A stretch of DNA of 15,425 bases from Trichodesmium sp. MAG_R04 (GTDB taxonomy: Bacteria > Cyanobacteriota > Cyanobacteriia > Cyanobacteriales > Microcoleaceae): contig JAKQYG010000044.1 of the NCBI GenBank assembly GCA_023356515.1, positions 1-15,425 on the forward strand, read 5' to 3'. A model generated the notes under the pieces. The model worked only from the letters and a program-made list of their open reading frames with translations, did not search any database and was not told the origin of the DNA. The translations under genes were made by a program, and so were the position numbers. Below are positions 7,030-13,779 of this stretch, piece by piece. The stretch's first letter is position 1; each line of letters begins with the position of its first letter.

Positions 7030-7117
7030 ATGACTTACGAAGTACAGCTATATATAGTTGTCTTAAGACAATTCTTTGAGATATTTGGACTGCAGTTAGT
7101 ACCTTGGGGTAAGTCGT
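7030..7117 (-). mobile_element. 88-bp inverted-repeat element (MITE-like), copy 2, degenerate
   Basis: Exactly 88 bases, reversed relative to copy 1. Read on the minus strand it begins ACGACTTACCCCAAGGTACT and aligns over its first 38 bases with the copy at 7535. Its other end reads CGTAAGTCAT. The centre is a perfect 14-bp palindrome, TTGTCTTAAGACAA (7058-7071), matching the central stem of copy 1, and CTATATATAG follows it. TTATA (7024-7028) and TTATC (7119-7123) flank it one base outside the ends, a four-of-five match. Confidence 0.7.
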
Positions 7118-7534
7118 GTTATCTTATCGGTGTTACACCTAAAAACTTTCTGAGATTTCCAAAATTACACAAACCAAACTAGCTTGTGGACAATTTCAAT
7201 AAGTTTTAATTTACGAACTTTGAGTGTCAAGTTGGCCTCTTTTGTAATTTTGTCTTGAAGAGTAGGCTGAAAATTCTGAGAATATGTTAAAGCCCAAACT
7301 TTGCACTTCTTAACATTAAATTGATAATTTTTATTGATCTATCGCTCCTAATACTCTCCCTCAAAGCCTTATAGCTATAGGCATCGATTTTCACTGTTAT
7401 AAAAAATTAGTTATTAAGAAATTTTATTGATATTGAGTTCCATAATGAGGGTTTTTCCTGCAAGCCTCTTTTTAAATGTAAATATAGATGAAGATGTGCG
7501 GAACGTCCGTTAAGAGCAAGCTTAATACATTTAT

Positions 7535-7622
7535 AGGACTTACGCAAAGGCACTAATTATAGTGTAAATATTGGACAGGATTATCAAAAATACACCACAT
7601 ATAGAAACAATACGTAAGTCCT
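7535..7622 (+). mobile_element. 88-bp inverted-repeat element (MITE-like), copy 3
   Basis: Left terminus AGGACTTACGCA (7535-7546), right terminus TACGTAAGTCCT (7611-7622), one mismatch. The left arm CACTA-ATTA-TAGTG is a perfect small stem-loop. ATTTA occurs on both sides (7529-7533 and 7624-7628), again one base outside the element. It lies about 225 bases before the lysozyme-type gene in the same orientation as copy 4, which lies beyond that gene. Confidence 0.8.
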
Positions 7623-7846
7623 GATTTAGTTCAAACTTTTATCCAACGAATACAAACTAAAAATCGATTATCAATATATTTCACTAAAAATTACTTGTTT
7701 TTGGTAAAATAGAAAATATCTATTCTTAAGAATCAAGACCTTGAAATGAAAAATATAGCTAATTAATATTTATATTATATTGTGATATAAAAACTTTTAA
7801 TTAATAAAAGTATTAACTGTTTAGTTGTAAATTAGGAACTGTAATT

Positions 7847-9343
7847 ATGCAAATCTCACAAAATTGCCTGGACTTAATCAAGAAATGGGAAAAACTTGTT
7901 TTGAATGCTTATCTAGATCCAGTAGGAATACCAACTATTGGATATGGAACTATTCGTTATCCTAATGGACAAGCAGTTCGTCTAGGAGATAGAATTTCAG
8001 AAAGAAATGCAGAAGAATACCTAAGTGAAGAATGTAGGAAAATAGCACTAGAAATTTCTCAACTAATCAAAGTTCCTGTTAATCAAAACCAATTTGATGC
8101 TCTAGTATCTTTTTCTTATAATGTAGGAACTGGGGCATTTCAAGGTAGTACCTTATTGAAAAAACTAAATCAGGGAAACTATCGAGGAGCAGCCAATGAA
8201 TTTTCCCGTTGGGTAAATGCAGTAGTTAATGGTATTAAGCAAAAATTACCAGGTTTAGTATCTCGTCGTGCTGATGAAAAGAAGTTATTTCTCAAGAGTG
8301 GAGCAGACAAAAAACCTTTAGAAGATGAAATTTCAGAACAAGACAAAGCAACTTGGTTAGAAGGATATCGAGATGAAAATAAGAAAACTGTAGTTGTAGC
8401 TTGGAACCAGGGTCAAGTAGTAGAAATATTAACTCTAGAAAAGTTTAATAAAGAATTGTTAGCTAGTATTTTCCCTCAGTATAAAAATGCTAAATATTAT
8501 GTCAATGCTCCTGCTAATAAACCAATTCCTCCTGGTGAGAGAATTTCAGTTTTTAACATTTCTGATATATCCCCAAGTGAATCTCCAAAACTAAACCGTG
8601 TATTATTGAGAGGTAGTGAAGGTGATGATGTGAAAATTTTACAAAAGAGATTGAAAGATTTAGATTTTTCTCCAGGAGAAATTGATGGTTTTTTTGGCAA
8701 GAAAACTGAACTTGCAGTTATTGAGTTTAAAAAAAATTATTTTGGCATCATAACACCTAACTTTACGACTGGAATAGTAGAGTCCATAACCTGGAAAAAA
8801 TTATGGGGAGATGGTCCGCCTATATCCCCTCCTCCAACACCAATTACGACAAACAAAAATTATCTACTACTAACAAAAACAAGTCGTAAAGATAAATATG
8901 GATGTTATGTACTTAACCTAGACTATTTTAAATATGGAAAACTACAAGACAGATTAGAAGTTTGTTGTGGCGCTCCAGGAAGACAGTTTTTTCGCACCGC
9001 TGCTCGGAGTCGGGCAATGACTGGAGAACCATTACCAGAGGGAAAGTGGTACATTAATGATCTTGTGTGGGCTGATGGTAAAGATAATTATTATGGTCGA
9101 ATATTTCAAAGTGGTATTGGCCCAGTAACAGTTCCCTTAGATTATATAGAACCTGGTTCAACCGAAAGAAGCGCAATAGAGATTCATATTGACTGGAATC
9201 GAAATTATGGCTCCCCTGGTACCGTAGGCTGTATAGCAACTTACAACATAGCTGATTATAAACGGTTTGTTAGTTGGTTGCGGGATGTAAATCCCCGTGA
9301 TCTTTATGTTGACTGGAAATTAGGAACTTCCCCTCGGCCTTAG
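7847..9343 (+). CDS. Modular cell-wall enzyme: GH24 lysozyme, peptidoglycan-binding domain, L,D-transpeptidase-like domain
   Basis: A 498-residue protein. Residues 1-150 are a T4-type (GH24) muramidase. The catalytic triad Glu15, Asp24 and Thr30 keeps the T4 spacing (Glu11/Asp20/Thr26), within WEKLVLNAYLDPVGIPTIGYG, and FDALVSFSYNVGTGAF (83-98) is the second family motif. Residues 160-248 are a linker or uncharacterised region. Residues 252-320 form a PG_binding_1 domain (LRGSEGDDVKILQKRL, GEIDGFFGKKTELAV). After a proline-rich linker (324-332), residues 337-490 end in IEIHIDW and SPGTVGCI, with His447 and Cys462 resembling an L,D-transpeptidase site. No signal peptide, and no holin nearby. 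AGGA about ten bases upstream supports the start. Could be a prophage relic, a lytic factor or a toxin; the sequence does not decide. Confidence 0.85.
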   Translation: MQISQNCLDLIKKWEKLVLNAYLDPVGIPTIGYGTIRYPNGQAVRLGDRISERNAEEYLSEECRKIALEISQLIKVPVNQNQFDALVSFSYNVGTGAFQGSTLLKKLNQGNYRGAANEFSRWVNAVVNGIKQKLPGLVSRRADEKKLFLKSGADKKPLEDEISEQDKATWLEGYRDENKKTVVVAWNQGQVVEILTLEKFNKELLASIFPQYKNAKYYVNAPANKPIPPGERISVFNISDISPSESPKLNRVLLRGSEGDDVKILQKRLKDLDFSPGEIDGFFGKKTELAVIEFKKNYFGIITPNFTTGIVESITWKKLWGDGPPISPPPTPITTNKNYLLLTKTSRKDKYGCYVLNLDYFKYGKLQDRLEVCCGAPGRQFFRTAARSRAMTGEPLPEGKWYINDLVWADGKDNYYGRIFQSGIGPVTVPLDYIEPGSTERSAIEIHIDWNRNYGSPGTVGCIATYNIADYKRFVSWLRDVNPRDLYVDWKLGTSPRP

Positions 9344-9862
9344 TTAAGATGATAGTGGGTTCTACTTGGCCCTGCGCACCCTACTGCACTAACACAGCTA
9401 AAACTTTGCCAGGCCCTACGCAAAGGAACTAACTGTAGTGCAAATATCTGAAACAGCGGCAATGCCTAACTCTTGTGTGTATTCACTTTTTTCCTATGAT
9501 TGTTATTCTGTACGGGTTTGACCATTTTTTGCTAATGCAACACTTAAGGTTTATCAGTCCAATAGGGTGGGTAAGCGGTACTTAAAGATTTTACAGTCAG
9601 AAAAATACCTTAAAGTTGCTCTAAACAAGGCAATTAAGTCGATGCCATAAAAATAACTAGATTCTTGGTAATTCAGGATTTATAACTTTTTGAGGTCAAA
9701 ACCTTTGCCAGTCTATATTTTTTACTACTTTATAGCCCTATTTTTTTAAGTCCCCCTAGGAAATTTGCGGGTTTGAACAACCATAATTAGGGTCATAAAC
9801 CAGGTTGACTGGTTGGTTTTGGTAAGTCCTGAGTGTGACAGTCTATTACTTTTGAGTTGATA
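9344..9862. other. Gene-free spacer between convergent genes, with repeat remnants
   Basis: About 520 bases. It holds a degenerate 88-bp element (9411-9495). An isolated element-like terminus, GGTAAGTCCT (9821-9830), has no clear partner. A leftward stop-free stretch at about 9555-9650 reads GIDLIALFRATLRYFSDCKI and ends at a stop; it may be a relic of coding DNA, but it has no start or ribosome binding site and I do not recognise it. No convincing intrinsic terminator was seen. Confidence 0.5.
9411..9495 (+). mobile_element. 88-bp inverted-repeat element (MITE-like), copy 4, decayed right end
   Basis: The left end AGGCCCTACGCA differs from the consensus at two positions and is followed by AAGGAACTAACTGTAGTGCA, closely matching copies 2 and 3. 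The right half is barely recognisable, ending in TTTTTTCCT. It begins 67 bases after the stop of the lysozyme-type gene. Confidence 0.6.
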
Positions 9863-10672
9863 TCAATCAGCTTTTGTTAATTCTATTCCAGGACCATCAG
9901 AATCTTCTCCAATTAATTCACCCACTCCTTCTGACAAACTTTTCGGGTGCATAAATACTACCTTAGAATTAGCACTTTCACTTAATTTCTGATTAGTGTC
10001 TATATATCTTTGAGCAATCAAAAACTGTATAAATTCCGGACTGTCTGGAGGCAAATTTAAAGTTTCCGAAAGAAGTCTTATAGATTCTGCTTCTGCTTGA
10101 GCTTTAGAAAGAACAGCTTGCTTCTGACTTAAAGCAACCCTTTCCGACTCCATTGCTACTCGCAATTTTTCAGGAAAAATAATATTCTGAATCTCAACAC
10201 GAATCACTTTTACTCCCCAGTTAGAAGTTGCTTCATATAATTTTTTCAGCAAAGCTTTATCAATTTCATCTTTTGTAGACAAAATTTCTTGCAATGCTAA
10301 GCGACCAATTTGAGAACGAATAGAAGTTAAAACAATTTCTTTAATAGCATTTTCTACACCTTCAATTGCATAATACGCTCTCTCCATTTCCATAATCTGC
10401 CAGTACACTAATGCATCTACCTGCAAAGTCAAATTATCATTAGTAATAACTGACTGAGGAGGAACATCCAAAACCCGTTCACGAATTGTATCAACGTAAG
10501 CTATTTTTTCTATTAGGGGTAAAACAAACTGAAGCCCTGGTTTTAAAGTACGCCTATACTTACCTAGGCGTTCTACTAAAGCTTCATCCCCTTGAGCAAT
10601 AACTTTTATAGAGGAATTAACTGTATAACCAACGATTCCAGTTGCTATCAAAGCTACAAGATATTGGAACAT
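9863..10672 (-). CDS. SPFH/band 7 domain protein (slipin/prohibitin-like)
   Basis: A 269-residue protein of the stomatin-prohibitin-flotillin superfamily, which forms oligomers on membranes and often scaffolds proteases or other membrane proteins. A single N-terminal membrane segment (about 3-20) is followed by the SPFH domain (23-185): VIAQGDEALVERLGKYRRTL, PGLQFVLPLIEKIAYVDTIR, LTLQVDALVYWQI and TSIRSQIGRLALQEILS. A helical coiled-coil stretch rich in Ala, Glu and Gln (174-206: MESERVALSQKQAVLSKAQA, then EAESIRL) is typical of slipins. The acidic tail (251-269) is variable. No NfeD partner, which often accompanies slipins, is adjacent. It starts at ATG 10672 without a clear ribosome binding site. 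The family is certain, the specific role unknown. Confidence 0.92.
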   Translation of the reverse strand: MFQYLVALIATGIVGYTVNSSIKVIAQGDEALVERLGKYRRTLKPGLQFVLPLIEKIAYVDTIRERVLDVPPQSVITNDNLTLQVDALVYWQIMEMERAYYAIEGVENAIKEIVLTSIRSQIGRLALQEILSTKDEIDKALLKKLYEATSNWGVKVIRVEIQNIIFPEKLRVAMESERVALSQKQAVLSKAQAEAESIRLLSETLNLPPDSPEFIQFLIAQRYIDTNQKLSESANSKVVFMHPKSLSEGVGELIGEDSDGPGIELTKAD

Positions 10673-10821
10673 AATTTAGAGTTTAGAAATTAGGTTAATT
10701 GTTTTAATCCTAGCATTTTCTTGAGACTGGTAAGTAGGATTTTTAGGGACAAGATGACTCCGCTATTTGTGAAATAATTATTTTTTTGGTGTTGCATAAT
10801 AGAGAATGACATATTGGAACC

Positions 10822-10911
10822 TTAGATATTAATTATCCTTATTGTCAAGGTCATAAAATAGTCAAAAATGGTCATCGTCAGGGAAATTTGAAACATCGGC
10901 AAATTCCATAA
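10822..10911 (+). pseudogene. Fragment of IS1-type transposase N-terminus (InsA-like zinc finger)
   Basis: The 29-codon frame reads LDINYPYCQGHKIVKNGHRQ and then GNLKHRQIP before a stop. The C-x-G-H-x-IVKNGHR pattern is that of the N-terminal zinc ribbon of IS1-family transposases (CPYCxSxxIVKNGxxxxGxQRxxC). The first cysteine is replaced by tyrosine, there is no ATG, and the frame stops before the second cysteine pair. It is a dead relic inside the 286-bp element. Confidence 0.6.
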
Positions 10912-10920
10912 TTTCTCCTA

Positions 10921-11055
10921 ATCATATCAAATCCTTTGGCTTCCGAGTAATATAATTCCTGTCATCAGTAGGTACAAAAGCTTGCTCATTTCTAGAATTT
11001 TGACTTATTACTCCTCAATATAGAATTATACCAATGCTACCGGATTTGATATCAT
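10921..11055. repeat. 135-bp imperfect inverted repeat nested in the IS1-type remnant
   Basis: The left arm starts ATCATATCAAATCC and ends near TATAATT (10921-10957). The right arm (11024-11055) reads, on the minus strand, ATGATATCAAATCCGGTAGC and on to TATAATT. The outermost 14 bases match at 13 positions. The right arm touches the terminal repeat of the host element, so this may be an inverted partial duplication of its right end rather than a separate insertion. Confidence 0.5.
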
Positions 11056-11110
11056 TCATCACTGTGCAACGCCATTTTTTGTTATTACCAGATAATAGAT
11101 ATTACAAGTA

Positions 11111-11192
11111 ATATCTATGGGAAAAAAACTAATTATAGTATTGACAATTCCATATGACAGTACACTATATATAGCTTATATGCGTAAGTCCT
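11111..11192 (+). mobile_element. 88-bp inverted-repeat element (MITE-like), copy 5, decayed left end
   Basis: The right terminus TGCGTAAGTCCT (11181-11192) is perfect. Internally ACTAATTATAGTATTGACA and ACACTATATATAGC align with copies 1 and 3. The left terminus is almost lost. It lies 37 bases beyond the stop of the response regulator gene, so it may form the end of that transcript. Confidence 0.6.
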
Positions 11193-11229
11193 GTTCATTT
11201 TTAACTGTTGACTTGCGCGTAGCTCTATA

Positions 11230-11922
11230 TCAATTGGTTAACCCATGTTCCAAAGCATAACGAACTAATTCTGTTCGACTATTCGTCCCAGTTTTTGTAA
11301 ATAGTCTACTCACATACTTTTCCACATTCCGAACGCTAGTTTTTAGATCTCTAGCAATTTCTTTATTCATTAACCCTCTAGCCACTAAATCTAAAACACT
11401 CTGTTCTCTGGGAGTCAAATCTATTTTGATCATTGGAGCAGTTTTAGCGATCGCGTTCTTTCCCATCAACATTGCTTTGATTTCGGCAATTTGTCCTGCT
11501 AAAGCATTAATATCCAGAGTTTTGTCCCCTTCATTAGCTGCTTGTGCTGATTTTCGACGCTCTAACAAATTTTCTACAATAGCCACTAACTCCTCTGGGT
11601 CAAAAGGTTTAGAAAGATAAGCATCACAACCTGCTTGATAGCCCTGAATACGATCTGTAGTCATTCCTTTAGCAGTTAAAAAAACTACAGGTAAAGCTTT
11701 AAATCTTGGTTCTTCTCGTAATTTTTGCAAAAATTGATAACCATCTACTTGAGGCATCATAATATCTGTAATTACTAAGTCAGGTAAATTTAATTGCAAA
11801 GTATCCCATCCTTCATTAGCATTACTTGCAACATCCACATGGAAACCGCTATCTTCTAAATAAGCTTGTACGGCTTCCCGTAATCCTGGTTCATCATCCA
11901 CTAATAATATTTTTCCTGACAT
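11230..11922 (-). CDS. NarL/FixJ-type response regulator (Ycf29-like)
   Basis: A 230-residue two-component transcription regulator. Receiver domain 1-120: acidic pocket Asp9-Asp10-Glu11, phosphoacceptor Asp53 in VITDIMMP, Thr83 in FLTAK and Lys105 in SKPFDP, all intact, so it should be phosphorylatable. A linker (121-165) is followed by a LuxR-type helix-turn-helix (168-228: LTPREQSVLDLVARGLMNKE through KTGTNSRTELVRYAL). Sequence and length fit the Ycf29 group found in cyanobacteria and red-algal plastids (slr1783 in Synechocystis, from memory); target genes are not known to me. No histidine kinase gene is adjacent. AGGAAA lies nine bases before the ATG. A HIP1 octamer is at 11447-11454. A 15-bp inverted repeat about 110 bases upstream could be regulatory. 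Confidence 0.92.
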   Translation of the reverse strand: MSGKILLVDDEPGLREAVQAYLEDSGFHVDVASNANEGWDTLQLNLPDLVITDIMMPQVDGYQFLQKLREEPRFKALPVVFLTAKGMTTDRIQGYQAGCDAYLSKPFDPEELVAIVENLLERRKSAQAANEGDKTLDINALAGQIAEIKAMLMGKNAIAKTAPMIKIDLTPREQSVLDLVARGLMNKEIARDLKTSVRNVEKYVSRLFTKTGTNSRTELVRYALEHGLTN

Positions 11923-12030
11923 TTTTAATTTTTCCTATAACTCACTTTTCAGTTTGAATCATTGCAGGCATATAGATTTTTCTAATTTTATACTAATTAC
12001 CATAAACTTTGCTATACTTGGATTTTCTAT

Positions 12031-12068
12031 TTCTAAATATTATTTGTTCGAGTAAATAATATTTAGAA
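12031..12068. promoter_or_regulatory. Perfect 15-bp inverted repeat upstream of the response regulator gene
   Basis: TTCTAAATATTATTT (12031-12045) and AAATAATATTTAGAA (12054-12068) are exact reverse complements separated by 8 bases; three more pairs, two of them G-T, can extend the stem. It is almost pure A/T and has no T-run, so it is not a standard intrinsic terminator. It lies 60 bases after the protease stop and 109 before the response regulator start. It could be an operator, a processing hairpin or a transcript end. Confidence 0.45.
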
Positions 12069-12127
12069 TGGTAACTTCAGTTATAAAGGAAAGTTATTTT
12101 TGCAAGCTTTTAACTATAGCAGAACTT

Positions 12128-13210
12128 TCAAGAATTGGCATTACTCCTTTTTATAGTTTGAAGCAGAAAACTACCAGTAATTGCCAATAGCATTCCCAAA
12201 ATAGATGATGGCTCTGAAATATCCTGAACCGGCTTCTCTTCTCTTGGGTCCCAGCCAATAACATCAAAGGCTAAAAGATCTAGATCAGCGACTACTCCTA
12301 GCTCTCCAGGAGCCAATGTTGGGTCCATAATGCCTAATTCGAAATTATCTTTCCAATGACTCGCTTGACGACCATCACCAAAAGATATACCAGTTGAAAA
12401 AGTACCCTTTTTAGTAACACCACCATCAATTGAGAAATACTTTTCCCTAGTATCTGCTGTCCAATCTAGCGCATTCTTCTCAAAACTTTCTTTCGAATAG
12501 CGATATAAATCTAGAGTGCTGACAAATCTTAAGGCATTTTGATTATTTATAGGTAGTTTTTGAGCATCCAATATATCAACACCACTAATAAAGCCTAGTG
12601 CATGACCTATCTCATGAATAGCAATAGCCTCGAAATCAAATTTCCTCTTCTGAATTCCATTGGTGTTGTCGAAGTCGAAATCAAATCTACTGTTGAAAGT
12701 AATTTCTGCATCGATGTCTGTAGAGACAGAGAAACCTAAAGCTTTAGCATTTGCTGTGGTCATCCAAATTGTAGAATTATTTTCACTCCCATTATTATCA
12801 AGATAATAGGGTATCTCAGAATCAAAATTAGGATTATCAACAGTCTGATTAATTAACAAGTTAAAGGCGGGAATTGGCTGAAGGTTCTTAACAGCTATAG
12901 TATCATCAGATGAGGTAATATCTTTCGAAAGTTCATTGTGAAGATTTCTATAATTGGTAAAACCCGTTGTAGGGAGAGCTTGGCCTAAGATATTATCACC
13001 AAGATCTTTAAAACCTGCATTGATGTTGACAGTAATATCATCTGTAAATTTACTCTCCCAAAAATCAGCAGCTTTGCGAAAACCAAGATTTGCTTCCGAA
13101 TTTCCAGTTGAAGTCAAATGAATAGTTAAAGCCCTTACCTCAGGTACTTTAAGATATAGTGATACAACCGAACCCATAACTGTTAGAACTACTAAACTAG
13201 TATATTTCAT
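12128..13210 (-). CDS. Secreted PEP-CTERM zinc metalloprotease (NF038122-like)
   Basis: A 360-residue exported protease. A signal peptide covers about 1-27 (hydrophobic VVLTVMGSVVSLYL, cleavage near VRA). The catalytic zinc motif is HEIGHALGFISG (199-210), an extended HExxHxxGxxxG metzincin-type signature. The Met-turn-like IMDPTL is at 294-299 and a conserved SHWKD at 285-289. The C-terminus (333-356) is a PEP-CTERM sorting tag: EPSSILGML, a hydrophobic helix, then a basic KRS. In organisms with exosortase this tag is processed during surface sorting. Composition is Asn/Asp-rich, usual for such proteins. The substrate is unknown. It precedes the response regulator on the same strand by 205 bases, too far to call an operon. 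No ribosome binding site is obvious. Confidence 0.88.
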   Translation of the reverse strand: MKYTSLVVLTVMGSVVSLYLKVPEVRALTIHLTSTGNSEANLGFRKAADFWESKFTDDITVNINAGFKDLGDNILGQALPTTGFTNYRNLHNELSKDITSSDDTIAVKNLQPIPAFNLLINQTVDNPNFDSEIPYYLDNNGSENNSTIWMTTANAKALGFSVSTDIDAEITFNSRFDFDFDNTNGIQKRKFDFEAIAIHEIGHALGFISGVDILDAQKLPINNQNALRFVSTLDLYRYSKESFEKNALDWTADTREKYFSIDGGVTKKGTFSTGISFGDGRQASHWKDNFELGIMDPTLAPGELGVVADLDLLAFDVIGWDPREEKPVQDISEPSSILGMLLAITGSFLLQTIKRSNANS

Positions 13211-13540
13211 GATAATTTAATATGTATAATATACACATATATTTACGATACACAAACCATAAAAATCACTTTAAAATTCGGACCAAGGAATTAAACTAGT
13301 CATCACTACCCAGGAATTGTCTAGGGATGATTGTCCATATAAGGCAGTTAAAAATTTTCTGGTGGAGTATATCTTTGGCCGACTTTTCTGTACATGGCCT
13401 ATATAATAAGCGTACCTAATTTTTGGTGTATTTTAGCTAAAAATCGGGCACAATTTCGGAATGATAAGGACTTAAATCCTTACTGTTTAAGTTTTTTTAT
13501 AATTAATCAGCAAACCCTAATTAATGAATCGGGACTAATC

Positions 13541-13631
13541 GGGACTTACGCAGAACCACTATATAGATATAGTGATTAACGGTCGTCAAGACCTGTAGAT
13601 AGTTTGTATCTTCATATTTGGCGTAAGTCTT
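13541..13631 (-). mobile_element. 88-bp inverted-repeat element (MITE-like), copy 6
   Basis: Termini GGGACTTACGCA (13541-13552) and GGCGTAAGTCTT (13620-13631), 91 bases, reversed relative to copy 1. Near the left end CACTATA-TAGA-TATAGTG is a perfect 7-bp stem-loop, the counterpart of the CATATATAGCG arm of copy 1. The centre has GGTC/GACC. CTAAT on the left and TTAAT on the right flank it one base outside, a four-of-five match. Confidence 0.75.
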
Positions 13632-13660
13632 ATTAATATAATAATAGCATAAATATATTC

Positions 13661-13694
13661 AAAAAAAAACAAAAAAAGTCACCCTAGAAGGGCG
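13661..13694 (-). terminator. Intrinsic terminator downstream of map
   Basis: On the minus strand CGCCCTTCTAGGGTG (13694-13680) forms a six-pair stem with a TCT loop, followed by ACTTTTTTTG and a second T-run. It lies 86 bases after the map stop in the correct orientation, the clearest Rho-independent terminator in the window. Confidence 0.75.
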
Positions 13695-13779
13695 AGGCTT
13701 TAAACTCAATTTTTTGGTAATTTCTAATAGTAAGATAGAAAAAACTATTATATCTACCACATATTACCCAACAGCTAAC

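Larger units (their letters stand above)
6898..7846. other. Long gene-free spacer with two MITE-like copies
   Basis: About 950 AT-rich bases between the divergent pdxJ and lysozyme-type genes. It contains two members of the 88-bp family in opposite orientation (7030-7117 and 7535-7622). Short open frames are present, such as a GTG frame at 7287-7394 leftward (35 residues) and a rightward frame overlapping pdxJ, but none has a ribosome binding site or a recognisable product. The last 100 bases before 7847 are extremely AT-rich and probably carry the lysozyme gene promoter. Confidence 0.6.
10788..11073 (+). mobile_element. Internally deleted IS1-type insertion sequence with terminal repeats and target duplication
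   Basis: GGTGTTGCA (10788-10796) and TGCAACGCC (11065-11073) begin 22-base terminal inverted repeats that match at 16 positions. The element is flanked by ATTTTTTT (10780-10787) and ATTTTTTG (11074-11081), a likely 8-bp target duplication, the size usual for IS1. Inside, on the plus strand, a fragment resembles the zinc-finger N-terminus of IS1 InsA. At 286 bp it lacks almost all of the transposase, so it cannot move by itself. Confidence 0.65.
10673..11229. other. Spacer filled by an IS1-type remnant and an 88-bp element
   Basis: About 560 bases between two leftward genes. Over half is repeat-derived: the insertion-sequence remnant at 10788-11073, an inner inverted repeat at 10921-11055, and a decayed 88-bp element at 11111-11192. 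The SPFH gene's promoter should lie in 10673-10780; I could not define it. Confidence 0.6.
13211..13779. other. Spacer between map and the metalloprotease gene
   Basis: About 570 bases. Near map it holds an intrinsic terminator (13661-13694) and an 88-bp element (13541-13631). Near the protease gene, ATGTATAATATACACAT (13220-13236) is a near-palindrome 10 bases before the start codon and may include the -10 region. A 61-codon rightward frame (13394-13579) runs into the element and is not convincing as a gene. Nothing else was recognised. Confidence 0.55.

Noticed and set aside
6841..7182. A 113-codon rightward open frame overlapping the start of pdxJ
   Set aside because: It begins antisense inside pdxJ and runs through an 88-bp repeat copy. 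Composition and motifs do not suggest a protein.
7287..7394. A 35-codon leftward frame starting with GTG (VKIDAYSYKALRESIRSDRS...)
   Set aside because: Short, without a ribosome binding site or recognisable similarity, and the surrounding spacer is full of stop codons in all frames.
9821..9830. GGTAAGTCCT, resembling the right terminus of the 88-bp family
   Set aside because: No matching left terminus about 80-90 bases upstream and no internal similarity, so it may be chance or a fully decayed copy.
13394..13579. A 61-codon rightward frame between the protease gene and map
   Set aside because: It ends inside a repeat element and has no ribosome binding site or plausible composition.
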